This document shows positions 8,744-17,491 of a stretch of DNA of 64,000 nt, in pieces. The stretch is taken from NCBI RefSeq assembly GCF_014196345.1, contig NZ_JACIDN010000008.1, positions 62,001 to 126,000 on the forward strand, given 5' to 3'. Origin of the DNA: Methylobacterium brachythecii. Lineage in GTDB: Bacteria > Pseudomonadota > Alphaproteobacteria > Rhizobiales > Beijerinckiaceae. The notes below the pieces were generated by a model. That model was not told the origin of the DNA. It saw only the letters and a program-made list of their open reading frames with translations, and made no database searches. Within the stretch, counting starts at the first letter, position 1. The number at the start of each line of letters is the position of its first letter. Both the position numbers and the translations under genes were made by a program.

Positions 8744-9855
8744 CAGATCTCAACCGGCGCGCCATGCCCCACGCCGACGCCCTGCGGATCAAAGGCGACG
8801 CTCTTCACGATGGCGAAGACCGCGCGGCCCGGCGCCAGTGCGAGATCCTGTGCCGAAGCCCGCGTCACCCGCGCGGCGAGGATCGCGCCGTTACAGTCGA
8901 TCTCGACCATCACCGAGGCGCCGGTCTCACGCATCGTCGAGACCTTTCCTGGGAAGACATTGCGGGCGCTCAGGCCGTGCGGCGGCTCGGTGGCGATCAG
9001 CACGTCGCGGGCCGGGACCCGAAGGCGCACCGCGCGTCCCGGCGCAGCGCCGAGCCGGGGCACGGTGAGGGGGCCGGCCGGGCCGCTCAGCCGGGTCAAG
9101 CCCGTCGCGTCGTCATGCGCGGCGACGGTCATCGTCAGGATCGCACCGGCCTCGGCGGCATCGGGGATGAGGTCGGGACGGCGCAGGACGGCATCGGCCG
9201 ACCCGGTCGCCGCAACGCGCCCGGCCTCCAGCACGACCACGGTCGAGGCGAGCCGCGAGACCTCCGCGACCGAGTGGCTGACATAGACGATCGGCACGCC
9301 GACCTCGTCGCGCATCCGCTCGATATACGGCAGGATCTCACCCTTGCGGGACTCGTCCAACGCGGAAAGCGGCTCGTCCATCAGGAGCAGGCGCGGCTTC
9401 GACAGGAGGGCCCGGCCGATCGCTACGCGCTGGCGCTCGCCGCCGGAGAGGCCGGCCGGATGCCGCTCCAGCAGCGGTCCAATGCCCAGCATCTCGACGA
9501 CGTTGTCCACCTCCGCCGCCGAGGTCTCGATGCCGTGCCGACGGGCGAACCAGCGGCCGAAGCCGAGATTGTGCCGCACGCTGAGATGCGGCAACAGCCG
9601 CGCCTCCTGGAAGACGCAGCCGATCCGCCGGAGATGCACCGGCACGCGGACGTGGCGCGCGGTATCCAACAGCACTGTGCCGTCCACGGCAATCCGCCCC
9701 TTGTCGGGTTGGGCGAGCCCGGCGATCAGGTGGATCACCGCGCTCTTGCCGGAGCCCGAGCGCCCGAACAGGGCGGTCAGCCCGGCCCCGGCGCCGAAGG
9801 CGACGTCCAGCGCGAAGGTACCGCGGCGCAGCGAAAGCTCGACGTCGATCGTCAT
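8743..9855 (-). CDS. modC: Molybdate ABC transporter ATP-binding protein
   Basis: The 370-residue protein energises molybdate import with ModB and ModA. The ATPase half shows Walker A GRSGSGKS (31-38), the ABC signature LSGGERQRVAIGRAL (about 138-152) and Walker B LLLMDEPLSALD. The C-terminal part (about 240-360) is a TOBE/Mop-like domain (SARNVFPGKV, MVEIDCNG..LAARVT) that binds molybdate and distinguishes ModC from other importer ATPases. ATG at 9855. The gene is separated from modB by the oppositely oriented GST gene, so it probably has its own promoter in the short 53-bp divergent gap with GST. Confidence 0.94.
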   Translation of the reverse strand: MTIDVELSLRRGTFALDVAFGAGAGLTALFGRSGSGKSAVIHLIAGLAQPDKGRIAVDGTVLLDTARHVRVPVHLRRIGCVFQEARLLPHLSVRHNLGFGRWFARRHGIETSAAEVDNVVEMLGIGPLLERHPAGLSGGERQRVAIGRALLSKPRLLLMDEPLSALDESRKGEILPYIERMRDEVGVPIVYVSHSVAEVSRLASTVVVLEAGRVAATGSADAVLRRPDLIPDAAEAGAILTMTVAAHDDATGLTRLSGPAGPLTVPRLGAAPGRAVRLRVPARDVLIATEPPHGLSARNVFPGKVSTMRETGASVMVEIDCNGAILAARVTRASAQDLALAPGRAVFAIVKSVAFDPQGVGVGHGAPVEI

Positions 9856-9908
9856 GAACCGGGCATCCCCCGCCGGGCGTTGTCAGAGACCACAGCCAGG
9901 AGCCCTCG

Positions 9909-10565
9909 ATGATCGTCGTCCACCATCTGGAGAACAGCCGCTCGCAGCGCGTGCTGTGGCTCCTGGAGGAACTCGGTCTCTCCTACGACGTGAAGCGGTA
10001 CGCCCGCGATCCGAAGACCATGCTGGCGCCCCCGGAACTGCGCGCCGTCCATCCGCTCGGCAAGTCGCCGATCCTCGACGACGGCGGCACGGTCGTCGCG
10101 GAATCGGGCGCCATCGTCGAATACCTGACGGCCCGACAGGGGGGCGCCCTGGCACCCGCGCCCGGCACGCCCGAGCACCGGCGCTACACCTACTTCCTGC
10201 ACTACGCGGAGGGCTCGGCGATGCCGCCGTTGCTCTTGAAGCTCGTCTTCTCGCGGCTCGCGCCGGGCAGCCCGGCGCTGGTGCGTCCCCTGGTTCGGGC
10301 AATCTCGGCCAAGGTCATGGGCGGCTTCGTCGATCCGGATCTGCGCCGCCACGCAGCGTTCTGGGAGAGCGAACTCGCCGACCGCCCGTGGTTCGCCGGC
10401 GACACCTTCACGGCCGCCGACATCCAGATGAGCTTTCCGCTCGAAGCTTTCGCCTCGCGTGGCACTGGGGCAGGACCGAAGCTGACGGACTGGCTGGCTC
10501 GCATCCACGCGCGACCGGCCTACCAGCGGGGCCTGCAGCGGGGCGGCCCCTACGCCTATGCGTGA
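9909..10565 (+). CDS. Glutathione S-transferase family protein
   Basis: The 218-residue protein has an N-terminal thioredoxin-like GST domain (HHLENSRSQRVLWLLEELGL at 5-24, with Ser and Arg where the catalytic and glutathione-contacting residues lie, and ESGAIVEYL near 73-81) and an all-helical C-terminal domain (about 90-215). It would conjugate or otherwise use glutathione in the cytosol; substrate unknown. It sits on the plus strand between modB and modC, ending 8 bp before the convergent modB stop, and interrupts what is usually a single operon. Confidence 0.9.
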   Translation: MIVVHHLENSRSQRVLWLLEELGLSYDVKRYARDPKTMLAPPELRAVHPLGKSPILDDGGTVVAESGAIVEYLTARQGGALAPAPGTPEHRRYTYFLHYAEGSAMPPLLLKLVFSRLAPGSPALVRPLVRAISAKVMGGFVDPDLRRHAAFWESELADRPWFAGDTFTAADIQMSFPLEAFASRGTGAGPKLTDWLARIHARPAYQRGLQRGGPYAYA

Positions 10566-10573
10566 GGCCGGGT

Positions 10574-11269
10574 TCATTCCGCCAGCCTCTTGCCGAGCCG
10601 CCGGGACAGCAGCTCGGACAGCAGCAGCGCGATCATCGACAGCCCGATCGAGATCAGGGTCAGGCGCATGGCCGCGGGTTCACCGCCGGGCACCTGGGTC
10701 AGGGTGTAGATCGCCGAAGGCAGCGTCTGCGTCTCACCGGGGATGTTCGAGACGAAGGTGATGGTCGCGCCGAACTCCCCCATCGCCTTGGCGAAGGCGA
10801 GCACCGAACCGGCGAGAATGCCGGGCAGGCTCAGAGGCAGCGTCACCGCCAGGAAGACGACGAGCGGCGATGCACCAAGCGTCGAGGCCGCCTGCTCGAG
10901 CTTGGTGTCTACCGCCTCGATCGAGAGCCGCATCGCCCGCACCATCAGCGGAAAGCCCATCACGGCGCAGGCGAGCGCCGCACCGGTCCAGCGAAACGAG
11001 AACACGATGCCGATCTCGTAGAGCCACGCGCCGAGAGTGCCTTTCCGCCCGAAGGTCACGAGCAGCAGATAGCCCGTCACCACCGGCGGCATGATCAGCG
11101 GCAGATGGATCAGCCCATCGAGCAGGGCGTGGCCTGGGAAGCGCTTGCGGGCGAGCAGCCATGCCATGGCCAGGCCGGGAACGAGGCTCGCGAGGGTCGC
11201 CACAGCGGCGACCCGCAGGCTGAGCAGGACCGCGATCCATTCGTCGGGAGTCAGTCCGAGGCGGTCCAA
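10574..11269 (-). CDS. modB: Molybdate ABC transporter permease
   Basis: The 231-residue inner-membrane permease has about five hydrophobic spans and the EAA-type loop for contact with ModC (EQAASTLGASPLVVFLAVTLPLS near 138-160), followed by GEFGATITFVSNIPGETQTLP, a highly conserved ModB signature. The start is a TTG at 11269 (VDR..LTPDEWIAVLLSLRVA); no good Shine-Dalgarno sequence is visible, so the start is uncertain. It lies 55 bp downstream of the TAXI-family gene on the same strand and may be cotranscribed with it. Confidence 0.94.
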   Translation of the reverse strand: MDRLGLTPDEWIAVLLSLRVAAVATLASLVPGLAMAWLLARKRFPGHALLDGLIHLPLIMPPVVTGYLLLVTFGRKGTLGAWLYEIGIVFSFRWTGAALACAVMGFPLMVRAMRLSIEAVDTKLEQAASTLGASPLVVFLAVTLPLSLPGILAGSVLAFAKAMGEFGATITFVSNIPGETQTLPSAIYTLTQVPGGEPAAMRLTLISIGLSMIALLLSELLSRRLGKRLAE

Positions 11270-11324
11270 GGCGCGATGTCGGCTCTCAGGGGGATATGCG
11301 CTGTATCAGCCCGTACACAGCCCA

Positions 11325-12701
11325 TCAGTCAACGGCTTGCACGCGCGTGATCGATGATTGCCGTGCATCGGGGATCCTGGCCTTGCGCATGACCGTCGCC
11401 CTGGCCGCCTCGATGGCGATCGTCGCCGCGCTCATGGTGCGTGCCTCGGCGTAGCGATGCAGCGCGAAGCGGGCGATGTCCGCGGCGAGCCCGTCGATCT
11501 CGTCCGCGAGCGCCGTGAGGCGCGCCGGCTCGGTCGTCTCTCCGGCCTCGTCGCGGATCTCCAGCAGCCTCTCCGTTGCGACTGCGATCCGCTCGCGTCG
11601 GACGCGCGAGAGCCGCTGCCTGAGCCACGCCAGGATCGAGCCGACACCGCCGCCGAAGAAGGCGACGAGGTAGATCCAGGTCTCGTAGCGCTCGATGAAG
11701 CTCTCCTGCTCGCGCTCGAAATAGTCGATCGCGCCCGGATGGATCGGCAGCTTGGCGCTCGTCGCCTCGGCCGTGCTTTCGTAGGCCGGGGCATGGATGG
11801 CGTTGGCCGCGGGATGGGTGTCGGCGAGGCCGCCGCGCATCTCGAACAGGTGCTGCGTCACGGAGGCCGCGACGCTCCGAGAGAGCGAGTCCCGCGCCAT
11901 CAGCCGATACGAGGCGCCGACGGTCATGACATCTTCGGCGGGAACCCTCGGATTACCGCCGAACAGTCCCGCCGGGATCGTGACCGTGGAGAGTTTCGGC
12001 ATCTGCTCGGCGAGCGCCGCAGTGTCCTGCTCGCCGATCACCCGGACGCGATTGTCCGGGCTAGCCTGCCGCACGATGCCAACGATGCGCCGTGCCGCGG
12101 GCGTCGTCGGCGTGGTCACGGTCACCACCGCGTCGATGCGCTTCTCGCTCAGCGCCGCGGCGAGATCGCGCTCCTCGAGGCCGACCAGGGCAACGCTGTC
12201 CTCGGGAACGGCCTGCCCCTCCGGCACGTCCGCGGCGGTGATGCCGTCATGTTCCAAAAGCTCGGAGATCAGGGCCTTGTCGGCAGAGCGCTGCGCGATG
12301 AAGCCGAGGCGCTTTCCGGCGAGATCCGGCATGGCGGCGATGCCGGAGGCCTCCGGCGTCAGGATGATCACCGCCTGCTCGCGCAGGATCGCCAGCGTCA
12401 ACCCGTTCGCCGGCAAGGCGATATCCGGCCTGACCACGGCAAGGTCTGCTTTGCGATCGCGCAAGGCCTCGGCGCTCTCGCGCACGCCGTCGAAAGCCAA
12501 GATCTTGAGCCGGACGTCCTTGTTGCGCGCCTTCAAGGCCTCGGCGTAGGCCTGAAGCAGCGCCGGTTCGGTGCCGCCCTTCGGCGCGACGGCAACGGTC
12601 AGGGTCGTAGCCCGAGAAAAATAGAGGGCCGCGATGCCAACGACGGCAACCACCGCGGCGAGAACGAGGATGAACGCCTCTCGCCTGATCCTCAGCCCCA
12701 C
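11325..12701 (-). CDS. TAXI-family (TRAP-type) solute-binding protein with C-terminal membrane span
   Basis: The 458-residue protein resembles TAXI receptors of TRAP transporters. It has an N-terminal membrane anchor or signal (about 10-30), then a periplasmic binding domain containing APKGGTEPALLQAYAEAL near 38-55, LAGKRLGFIAQRSADKAL near 127-144 and AVDAVVTV-like switching segments. Near residues 345-365 a second hydrophobic span (YLVAFFGGGVGSILAWL) leads into a basic, helical cytoplasmic tail, an extension that soluble TAXI receptors lack. No DctM/fused TRAP permease is near. It precedes modB by 55 bp within the split molybdate locus. It could be an orphan sensor or receptor rather than a transporter part; ligand unknown. 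Confidence 0.78.
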   Translation of the reverse strand: MGLRIRREAFILVLAAVVAVVGIAALYFSRATTLTVAVAPKGGTEPALLQAYAEALKARNKDVRLKILAFDGVRESAEALRDRKADLAVVRPDIALPANGLTLAILREQAVIILTPEASGIAAMPDLAGKRLGFIAQRSADKALISELLEHDGITAADVPEGQAVPEDSVALVGLEERDLAAALSEKRIDAVVTVTTPTTPAARRIVGIVRQASPDNRVRVIGEQDTAALAEQMPKLSTVTIPAGLFGGNPRVPAEDVMTVGASYRLMARDSLSRSVAASVTQHLFEMRGGLADTHPAANAIHAPAYESTAEATSAKLPIHPGAIDYFEREQESFIERYETWIYLVAFFGGGVGSILAWLRQRLSRVRRERIAVATERLLEIRDEAGETTEPARLTALADEIDGLAADIARFALHRYAEARTMSAATIAIEAARATVMRKARIPDARQSSITRVQAVD

Positions 12702-12887
12702 CGTCGACCTCGTCGTTCTTATGCGAGGTTACGAGATAGGGCCCTTCAGGTGCTCGCGTGAGCCCCTGCTTCCGGATCTTCACGAAGCCCTTATGGCGCG
12801 AGGTGCCGCACCCTCTCGCATCCTAACGGTCGAGTGCCCAGCTTACGGCCGCGGTTCCCAGTCGGATCGCGTGAACCCCGACGATCG

Positions 12888-13115
12888 ATGTCCATCCCCC
12901 AACTCACCGCCGCACGACAGGCAGCGGCCATCGTCATGCCGAGCTTCGTCGTCGGCCAGGATGCTTCCGGCCGCTGGGTGGCCGTCGAGACGCATGGCCT
13001 CGGCGGCGGGCTCTTTCGCAGCAGGGAAGACGCCGTGCACTACGCACTCGCGGAAACCCTGAAACGGCCGGATGCGATCCTGATCGCATCCGGGCCGGTC
13101 GAGTTCAGGATCTAG
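12888..13115 (+). CDS. Conserved-looking 75-residue protein of unknown function
   Basis: A small soluble protein, MSIPQLTAARQAAAIVMPSF onward, with alternating strands and helices and the segment GRWVAVETHGLGGGLFRSREDAVHYALAET that looks like a DUF2188-like or DUF1508-like compact fold. Codon use is typical of neighbours (high GC3). The ATG at 12888 was chosen because hydrophobic fold sequence begins just after it. It lies between the divergent TAXI gene and the convergent modA, ending 2 bp before the modA stop. No function is proposed. Confidence 0.6.
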   Translation: MSIPQLTAARQAAAIVMPSFVVGQDASGRWVAVETHGLGGGLFRSREDAVHYALAETLKRPDAILIASGPVEFRI

Positions 13116-13117
13116 GC

Positions 13118-13927
13118 TTACTTGGCTGCGCCGACAACGGTGAAGCCCTGTTTCTCGAAGAAGGGCTTCGCGGCCGGGCTCTGCAGCCACTTCAGGAGCG
13201 CGACACTGTCTTCGTTCGCGGATTCCTTGGTGCGGGCGATCGGGTAGACGATCGGCGGATGGCTGTCGGCCGGGAAGGTCGCGACCACCTTCACGCCAGG
13301 CTCCGAAACGGCGTCGGAGGCGTAGACGATGCCGAGCGGAGCCTCGCCGCGGGCGACGAGAAGCAGCGCGGCGCGGACGTTCTCGGCCTGCGCGACCTTG
13401 TCCTTCACGCCATCCCAGGCGCCGAGCTGCGTGAGCGCGGCCTTGCCGTACTTGCCGGCTGGCACCGCATCGACGTTGCCCATTGCGAGGTGGCCGCCGC
13501 CGAGGGCCTTGGCGAGATCGACGCCCGGCTTCAGATCGACGGCAACGGTCGAATCCTTGGCCGCGACGAGGACGATGGCGTTGCGGAGCAGGTCCGTGCG
13601 CGTGTCGGGACGGATGGTGTTGTTCTTCTGCGCGTAGTCCATCCAGGCCTGGTCGGCGGACCAGAAGATGTCGGCCGGTGCGCCGGATTCGAGCTGCTTC
13701 GCCAGGGCGTTGGAGCCGGCATAGGAGATCTTGGCGGTCTTGCCGGTTTCCTTGCCCCAGGTCGCGGTTGCCTCGTCGAGGGCATTCTTCAGGCTCGCCG
13801 CAGCGAAGACGACGACGGGGGCGTCTGCGGCCCGGCTCGGCGTGGTCGCCGGAAACGAGCCGAGTACCAGAGAGAGCCCTAGAAGACCTGCGAGCCAGGA
13901 GCGGCGGGTCGACACTGCATGAATCAA
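13118..13927 (-). CDS. modA: Molybdate ABC transporter substrate-binding protein
   Basis: The periplasmic receptor of about 269 residues binds molybdate/tungstate for the ModBC importer. It has a signal peptide (TRRSWLAGLLGLSLVLGSF..) cut near SRAADA, and typical ModA sequence: VVVFAAASLKNALDEAT at the mature N terminus, ISYAGSNALAKQLESGAPADIFWSA, and a C-terminal KWLQSPAAKPFFEKQGF. No ATG fits; a TTG at 13927 has GAGG ten bases upstream, and a GTG at 13915 is the alternative. It is transcribed toward, but separated from, modB by the TAXI gene and a plus-strand 75-aa gene. Confidence 0.93.
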   Translation of the reverse strand: MIHAVSTRRSWLAGLLGLSLVLGSFPATTPSRAADAPVVVFAAASLKNALDEATATWGKETGKTAKISYAGSNALAKQLESGAPADIFWSADQAWMDYAQKNNTIRPDTRTDLLRNAIVLVAAKDSTVAVDLKPGVDLAKALGGGHLAMGNVDAVPAGKYGKAALTQLGAWDGVKDKVAQAENVRAALLLVARGEAPLGIVYASDAVSEPGVKVVATFPADSHPPIVYPIARTKESANEDSVALLKWLQSPAAKPFFEKQGFTVVGAAK

Positions 13928-14017
13928 GATGATCGCGCCTCGATCGGAGCGCAGCCGCCGTGCCGGCAAACCGCGCATCATTGAATGCGACGAGGCGCCC
14001 CCCACGGCACGCCTCAT

Positions 14018-14497
14018 TCCCGACGGGCGTTATATCCGCCCGGGAACGGCGCGACCATAGTTGTGAGGCGCGCTATCGCCAACCCATCGGCGGAGCCACA
14101 GCACGGATAAGTGTCGGATCAACCTGCAGTTTCGTCATCGAAATGATTCGTCCGGTCCGTGCGGGCGAGACGGCTCAGCAGGACGAGAAGCGAGCCGGGC
14201 ATTGGTGCTTCGAGCGCCTCCGCACCGAGCACCTCGTCTCGTGGCGAACGAGCGCGGCGGCTGCGGAGGATGCCTCGGACGACGACGGGGCTGCGGCGTA
14301 GAGCTTTTCTTGCTTTCATGACGCATACTGTTGCTTCGACGCCAGCCCGATCTGGGGTTGGAAGGCCAGTATGCCAAGCGGCGCCGGCTCGTCCCCAATC
14401 GCTCAGGCATTGGACAATCTGCCCAGCGGTTGGGCGTTCCCTCGGCTTTTAGCAAAATTCGTGGAGGGTGCGGCGCGTCGGTGCTACTCCGCGCGGC
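14018..14497. other. 480-bp region between divergent modA and prmA; possible small ORF
   Basis: This gap holds the promoters of divergent modA (minus) and prmA (plus). A single CGTTATAT, the half-site of the ModE operator, lies at 14028-14035 about 100 bp before modA, inside a GGGCG/CGCCC hairpin; the second half-site is missing. A plus-strand frame 14143-14301 (52 codons, MIRPVRAGETAQQDEKRAGH onward, acidic C terminus) has gene-like third-position GC but no ribosome site and no recognisable family; I consider it only possible. Confidence 0.35.
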
Positions 14498-15436
14498 ATG
14501 CTCGAAGGTCTGCCCCCTCACCGCCCGACCCACATCCTGCGACTCTCGACGGACGAGTTGTCCGCGCGCGCCATGACCGACCTGCTCGGCGAGATGTTCG
14601 ACCCCACCGAGACGGCCGTTGCCGCCTTCGAGGTCGAGGGCACGACTACCTGGAGACTAGAGGCCTATTTCGCCGACGAGCCCGATGAAGACTTCGTCCG
14701 CGAGTTGATCCGCCCGATAATCGGGGATCAGGCCGATGAAGCCGTGTTCGACACGATCGAGCGGCAGGATTGGGTAAAGGCCTCGCTGGAGGGTCTGAAG
14801 CCGGTACGTGCCGGGCGCTTCCTGATCCACGGCTCGCACGACCGCGATCAGATCCGCGCCAACGACCTCGCCATCGAGATCGAGGCGGCGCTCGCCTTCG
14901 GCACCGGCCATCACGGCACCACGCTCGGCTGCCTGCGGGCTTTCGCCGACCGGCTGAAGCGCGGCCGCCCGCGCCGTGTGCTCGACGTCGGCACGGGCAC
15001 CGGCATCCTCGCTTTCGCCGCGGCGAAGGCGCTGCGCTCCACGGTGATCGCGGGCGACCTCGACCCCGAAGCCGTCTGGACCGCGAAGGGCAATGCTCGC
15101 CTGAACGGGATCGGCGCCCATCTCCGGCTTTATGAAGGACCCGGCGTGCGCCACGCGCTCGCCGACCGGACGCGCCGGTTCGAGGTGGTCTTCGCCAACA
15201 TCCTGGCCAAGCCGCTGAAAAAACTCGCGCCGACGCTCACGGCCGTCGTGGCGGATGACGGCATCCTCATCCTGTCCGGGCTGATCGAGCGCGACGTTCC
15301 GGGGGTGCTCTCCACCTACCGGCACAGGGGTTTTCACCTGGCCAGAATGGGTGTGATCGAGGGTTGGGCGACGCTGGTGCTGCGCCGGGGCGGAGCGGCC
15401 CCACGCGTTGTTGCCCGGCGCCGGTACGCCGCGTAA
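14498..15436 (+). CDS. prmA: Ribosomal protein L11 methyltransferase
   Basis: The 312-residue enzyme trimethylates ribosomal protein L11 using S-adenosylmethionine. The class I methyltransferase core is evident: VLDVGTGTGILAFAAAKA near residue 160-177 (motif I), AGDLDPEAV (motif II) and VFANILAKPLKKLAPTLTAV (the NILA motif typical of PrmA). An upstream AFGTGHHGTTLGCL segment also matches the family. The N-terminal third is the L11-binding region. The ATG at 14498 was chosen by family length; there is no strong ribosome site. It is followed 11 bp later by the M24B peptidase gene, so both may share a transcript. Confidence 0.92.
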   Translation: MLEGLPPHRPTHILRLSTDELSARAMTDLLGEMFDPTETAVAAFEVEGTTTWRLEAYFADEPDEDFVRELIRPIIGDQADEAVFDTIERQDWVKASLEGLKPVRAGRFLIHGSHDRDQIRANDLAIEIEAALAFGTGHHGTTLGCLRAFADRLKRGRPRRVLDVGTGTGILAFAAAKALRSTVIAGDLDPEAVWTAKGNARLNGIGAHLRLYEGPGVRHALADRTRRFEVVFANILAKPLKKLAPTLTAVVADDGILILSGLIERDVPGVLSTYRHRGFHLARMGVIEGWATLVLRRGGAAPRVVARRRYAA

Positions 15437-15447
15437 CGCTTCCGGGC

Positions 15448-17280
15448 ATGACGAGCCCGCGCCGCCGCTTCCAGACCTTCGACGACCCGAGCCATCGCAA
15501 GGGTCCCGAGCGCGTCGCCGCCCTGCGCGCCGCCATGCGGGAGGCCGGTGTCGGCGGCTTTGTGGTTCCGCGCGCCGATGAGCACCAGTCGGAATACGTG
15601 CCGGCCAATGCCGAGCGGCTCGCTTGGCTGACGGGCTTCACCGGGTCTGCTGGTACAGCCGTTGTGTTGGTCGAGAAGGCGGCCATCGTCGTCGACGGCC
15701 GCTACACGCTGCAGGCGCCCGAGCAGGTCGACACCGCCGTCTTCACGGTCGTGCCACTGGCGGACAAGACGCCGGATGCCTGGATCGCCGAGACCATCTC
15801 GCCCGACACGGTGCTCGGCTATGACCCCTGGCTTCACACGGCCGATAGCGTGGCGCGGCTGGAACGTGCCGTCGCCAAGGCCGGCGCATCGCTGAAGGCC
15901 GTTCCGAATCTCGTCGACGCCGTCTGGGCCGGAAGACCGCCACAGCCCGCGGGTCGCGTGGGCCTGCAGCCCCTCGACTATGCCGGTGAGAGCGCCGAGG
16001 CGAAGCTAACCCGCATCCGGGACAAGCTCGCGGCGGCAGGGGGCGACGCGCTCGTCATCTCGGACCCGCACAATCTCGCCTGGGCTTTCAACATCCGCGG
16101 CACAGACGTGGCTCACACGCCCCTGGCGCTCGGCTACGCCATCGTCCCGCGCGAGGGCCAGCCGAGCCTCTTCCTGAGCTCGACCGACCTGGCGCCGGAG
16201 GTGCGGACAGCCCTCGGCGCGCTCGCAGAGCTGGAGCCACGCGCCTCCTTCGAGCAAGCGCTCGGCGCACTCGCCGGCCGGCCCGCCAAGGTCCGCGTGG
16301 ACGTCGCGACGGCAGGATCTGCGCTGAAGGAAATCATCGTCTCGTCCGGGGGCGCCGCCGATATCGGCCCCGACCCCATCACGGGCATGAAGGCGGTCAA
16401 GAACGACGCCGAGATCGCCGGCACGCGTGCTGCCCACCGGCGGGACGGGCTCGCGGTGACGCGCTTCCTGGCGTGGCTGCAGCGGTCGGGCGGCAACGAC
16501 GTCAGCGAGATCGAGGCTGTGGAGGCGCTGGAGGATTTTCGGGCCGAGAGCGGGCTGCTGCGCGAGGTGTCGTTTCCGACGATTTCGGGCTCGGGGCAGA
16601 ACGGCGCGATCGTGCATTACCGCGTCACAATCGGCAGCGACCGGCGTGTTCAGCCGGGCGAACTCTTCCTGATCGATTCAGGCGCGCAATATGCCGACGG
16701 CACCACGGACATCACCCGCACCGTCTCTATCGGTACGCCGACGGAGGAGATGCGCGATCGCTTCACGCGCGTGCTGCAGGGGCACATCGCCATAGCGCGC
16801 GTGGTGTTTCCGAAGGGGACGACCGGGGCGCAGATCGATGCGTTCGCGCGCCGGGCCTTGTGGGAGGCCGGTCTCGACTTCGACCACGGCACCGGCCACG
16901 GCGTCGGCTCGTTTCTGTCGGTGCACGAAGGGCCGCAGCGCATCGCCAAGACCGGCGCGGTTGCGCTGGAGGCTGGCATGATCCTCTCGAACGAGCCGGG
17001 CTACTACCGCGCCGGCGCCTACGGCATCCGAATCGAGAATCTGATCCTGGTGGAGGAGCGCGCGATCACGGGCGGCGAGAGGCCGATGCTCGGCTTCGAG
17101 ACGCTGACCCTCGCCCCGCTCGACCGCGCGCTGATCGAGCCGTCGCTGCTCTCCCCGGCTGAGGCAGAGTGGCTCGACGCCTACCATGCGCGGGTGCGCG
17201 AGACGCTCGGACCCGACCTCGATCCGGAGACGCGCGCGTGGCTCGAAGATGCGACTCGCCCGATCGGGCCGTCGGCCTAG
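15448..17280 (+). CDS. Xaa-Pro aminopeptidase, M24B family
   Basis: The 610-residue cytosolic metallopeptidase removes N-terminal residues preceding proline. It has two creatinase-like N-terminal domains (about 1-300), then the pita-bread catalytic domain with the five metal ligands visible: two Asp in LIDSGAQYADGTTDITR (about 410 and 421), His in GHGVGSFLSVHEG (about 485), Glu in NEPGYY (about 515) and Glu in RIENLILVEE (about 530). A C-terminal M24_C extension typical of long eukaryote-like aminopeptidase P follows. Start ATG 15448 gives the family N terminus. The stop overlaps by 3 bp the stop of a convergent small gene. Confidence 0.92.
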   Translation: MTSPRRRFQTFDDPSHRKGPERVAALRAAMREAGVGGFVVPRADEHQSEYVPANAERLAWLTGFTGSAGTAVVLVEKAAIVVDGRYTLQAPEQVDTAVFTVVPLADKTPDAWIAETISPDTVLGYDPWLHTADSVARLERAVAKAGASLKAVPNLVDAVWAGRPPQPAGRVGLQPLDYAGESAEAKLTRIRDKLAAAGGDALVISDPHNLAWAFNIRGTDVAHTPLALGYAIVPREGQPSLFLSSTDLAPEVRTALGALAELEPRASFEQALGALAGRPAKVRVDVATAGSALKEIIVSSGGAADIGPDPITGMKAVKNDAEIAGTRAAHRRDGLAVTRFLAWLQRSGGNDVSEIEAVEALEDFRAESGLLREVSFPTISGSGQNGAIVHYRVTIGSDRRVQPGELFLIDSGAQYADGTTDITRTVSIGTPTEEMRDRFTRVLQGHIAIARVVFPKGTTGAQIDAFARRALWEAGLDFDHGTGHGVGSFLSVHEGPQRIAKTGAVALEAGMILSNEPGYYRAGAYGIRIENLILVEERAITGGERPMLGFETLTLAPLDRALIEPSLLSPAEAEWLDAYHARVRETLGPDLDPETRAWLEDATRPIGPSA

Positions 17281-17447
17281 ACGCCCGCCCACTCCATCGC
17301 CCGCCACACGCCGCAGGCGATCAGCGCCCACCAGGTGATGGTCAGCGCGCCGGCACCGATCAGTCCGGTCTTGAACAGGCTGTCAGGGAGACCGTCCTGG
17401 CTTTTCGCCGGGGTCGGCTCCGTCGCGGTTTGAGCAGAATCGGTCAC
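17277..17447 (-). CDS. 56-residue single-span membrane protein
   Basis: A GTG start at 17447 is preceded by GGAGG at a workable distance. The product has a hydrophilic Thr/Ala/Gln-rich N terminus of about 27 residues and one hydrophobic helix (TGLIGAGALTITWWALIACG, residues 27-46). It lies 44 bp downstream of the wecG-like gene on the same strand and may be the last gene of that unit. Its stop codon overlaps the stop of the convergent peptidase gene. No family recognised. Confidence 0.55.
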   Translation of the reverse strand: MTDSAQTATEPTPAKSQDGLPDSLFKTGLIGAGALTITWWALIACGVWRAMEWAGV

Positions 17448-17491
17448 GGGCCGCTTTCCTCCGGAATGGGCTTTGGCTGAAACGAGGGACG

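Noticed and set aside
11358..12761. 467-codon plus-strand frame opposite the TAXI-family gene
   Set aside because: It is the antisense of a gene with a clear periplasmic-binding architecture and has no recognisable motif.
14119..14319. Minus-strand small frame in the modA-prmA gap
   Set aside because: No ribosome site and Arg-rich shadow-like composition; only the plus-strand 52-codon frame looks at all gene-like.
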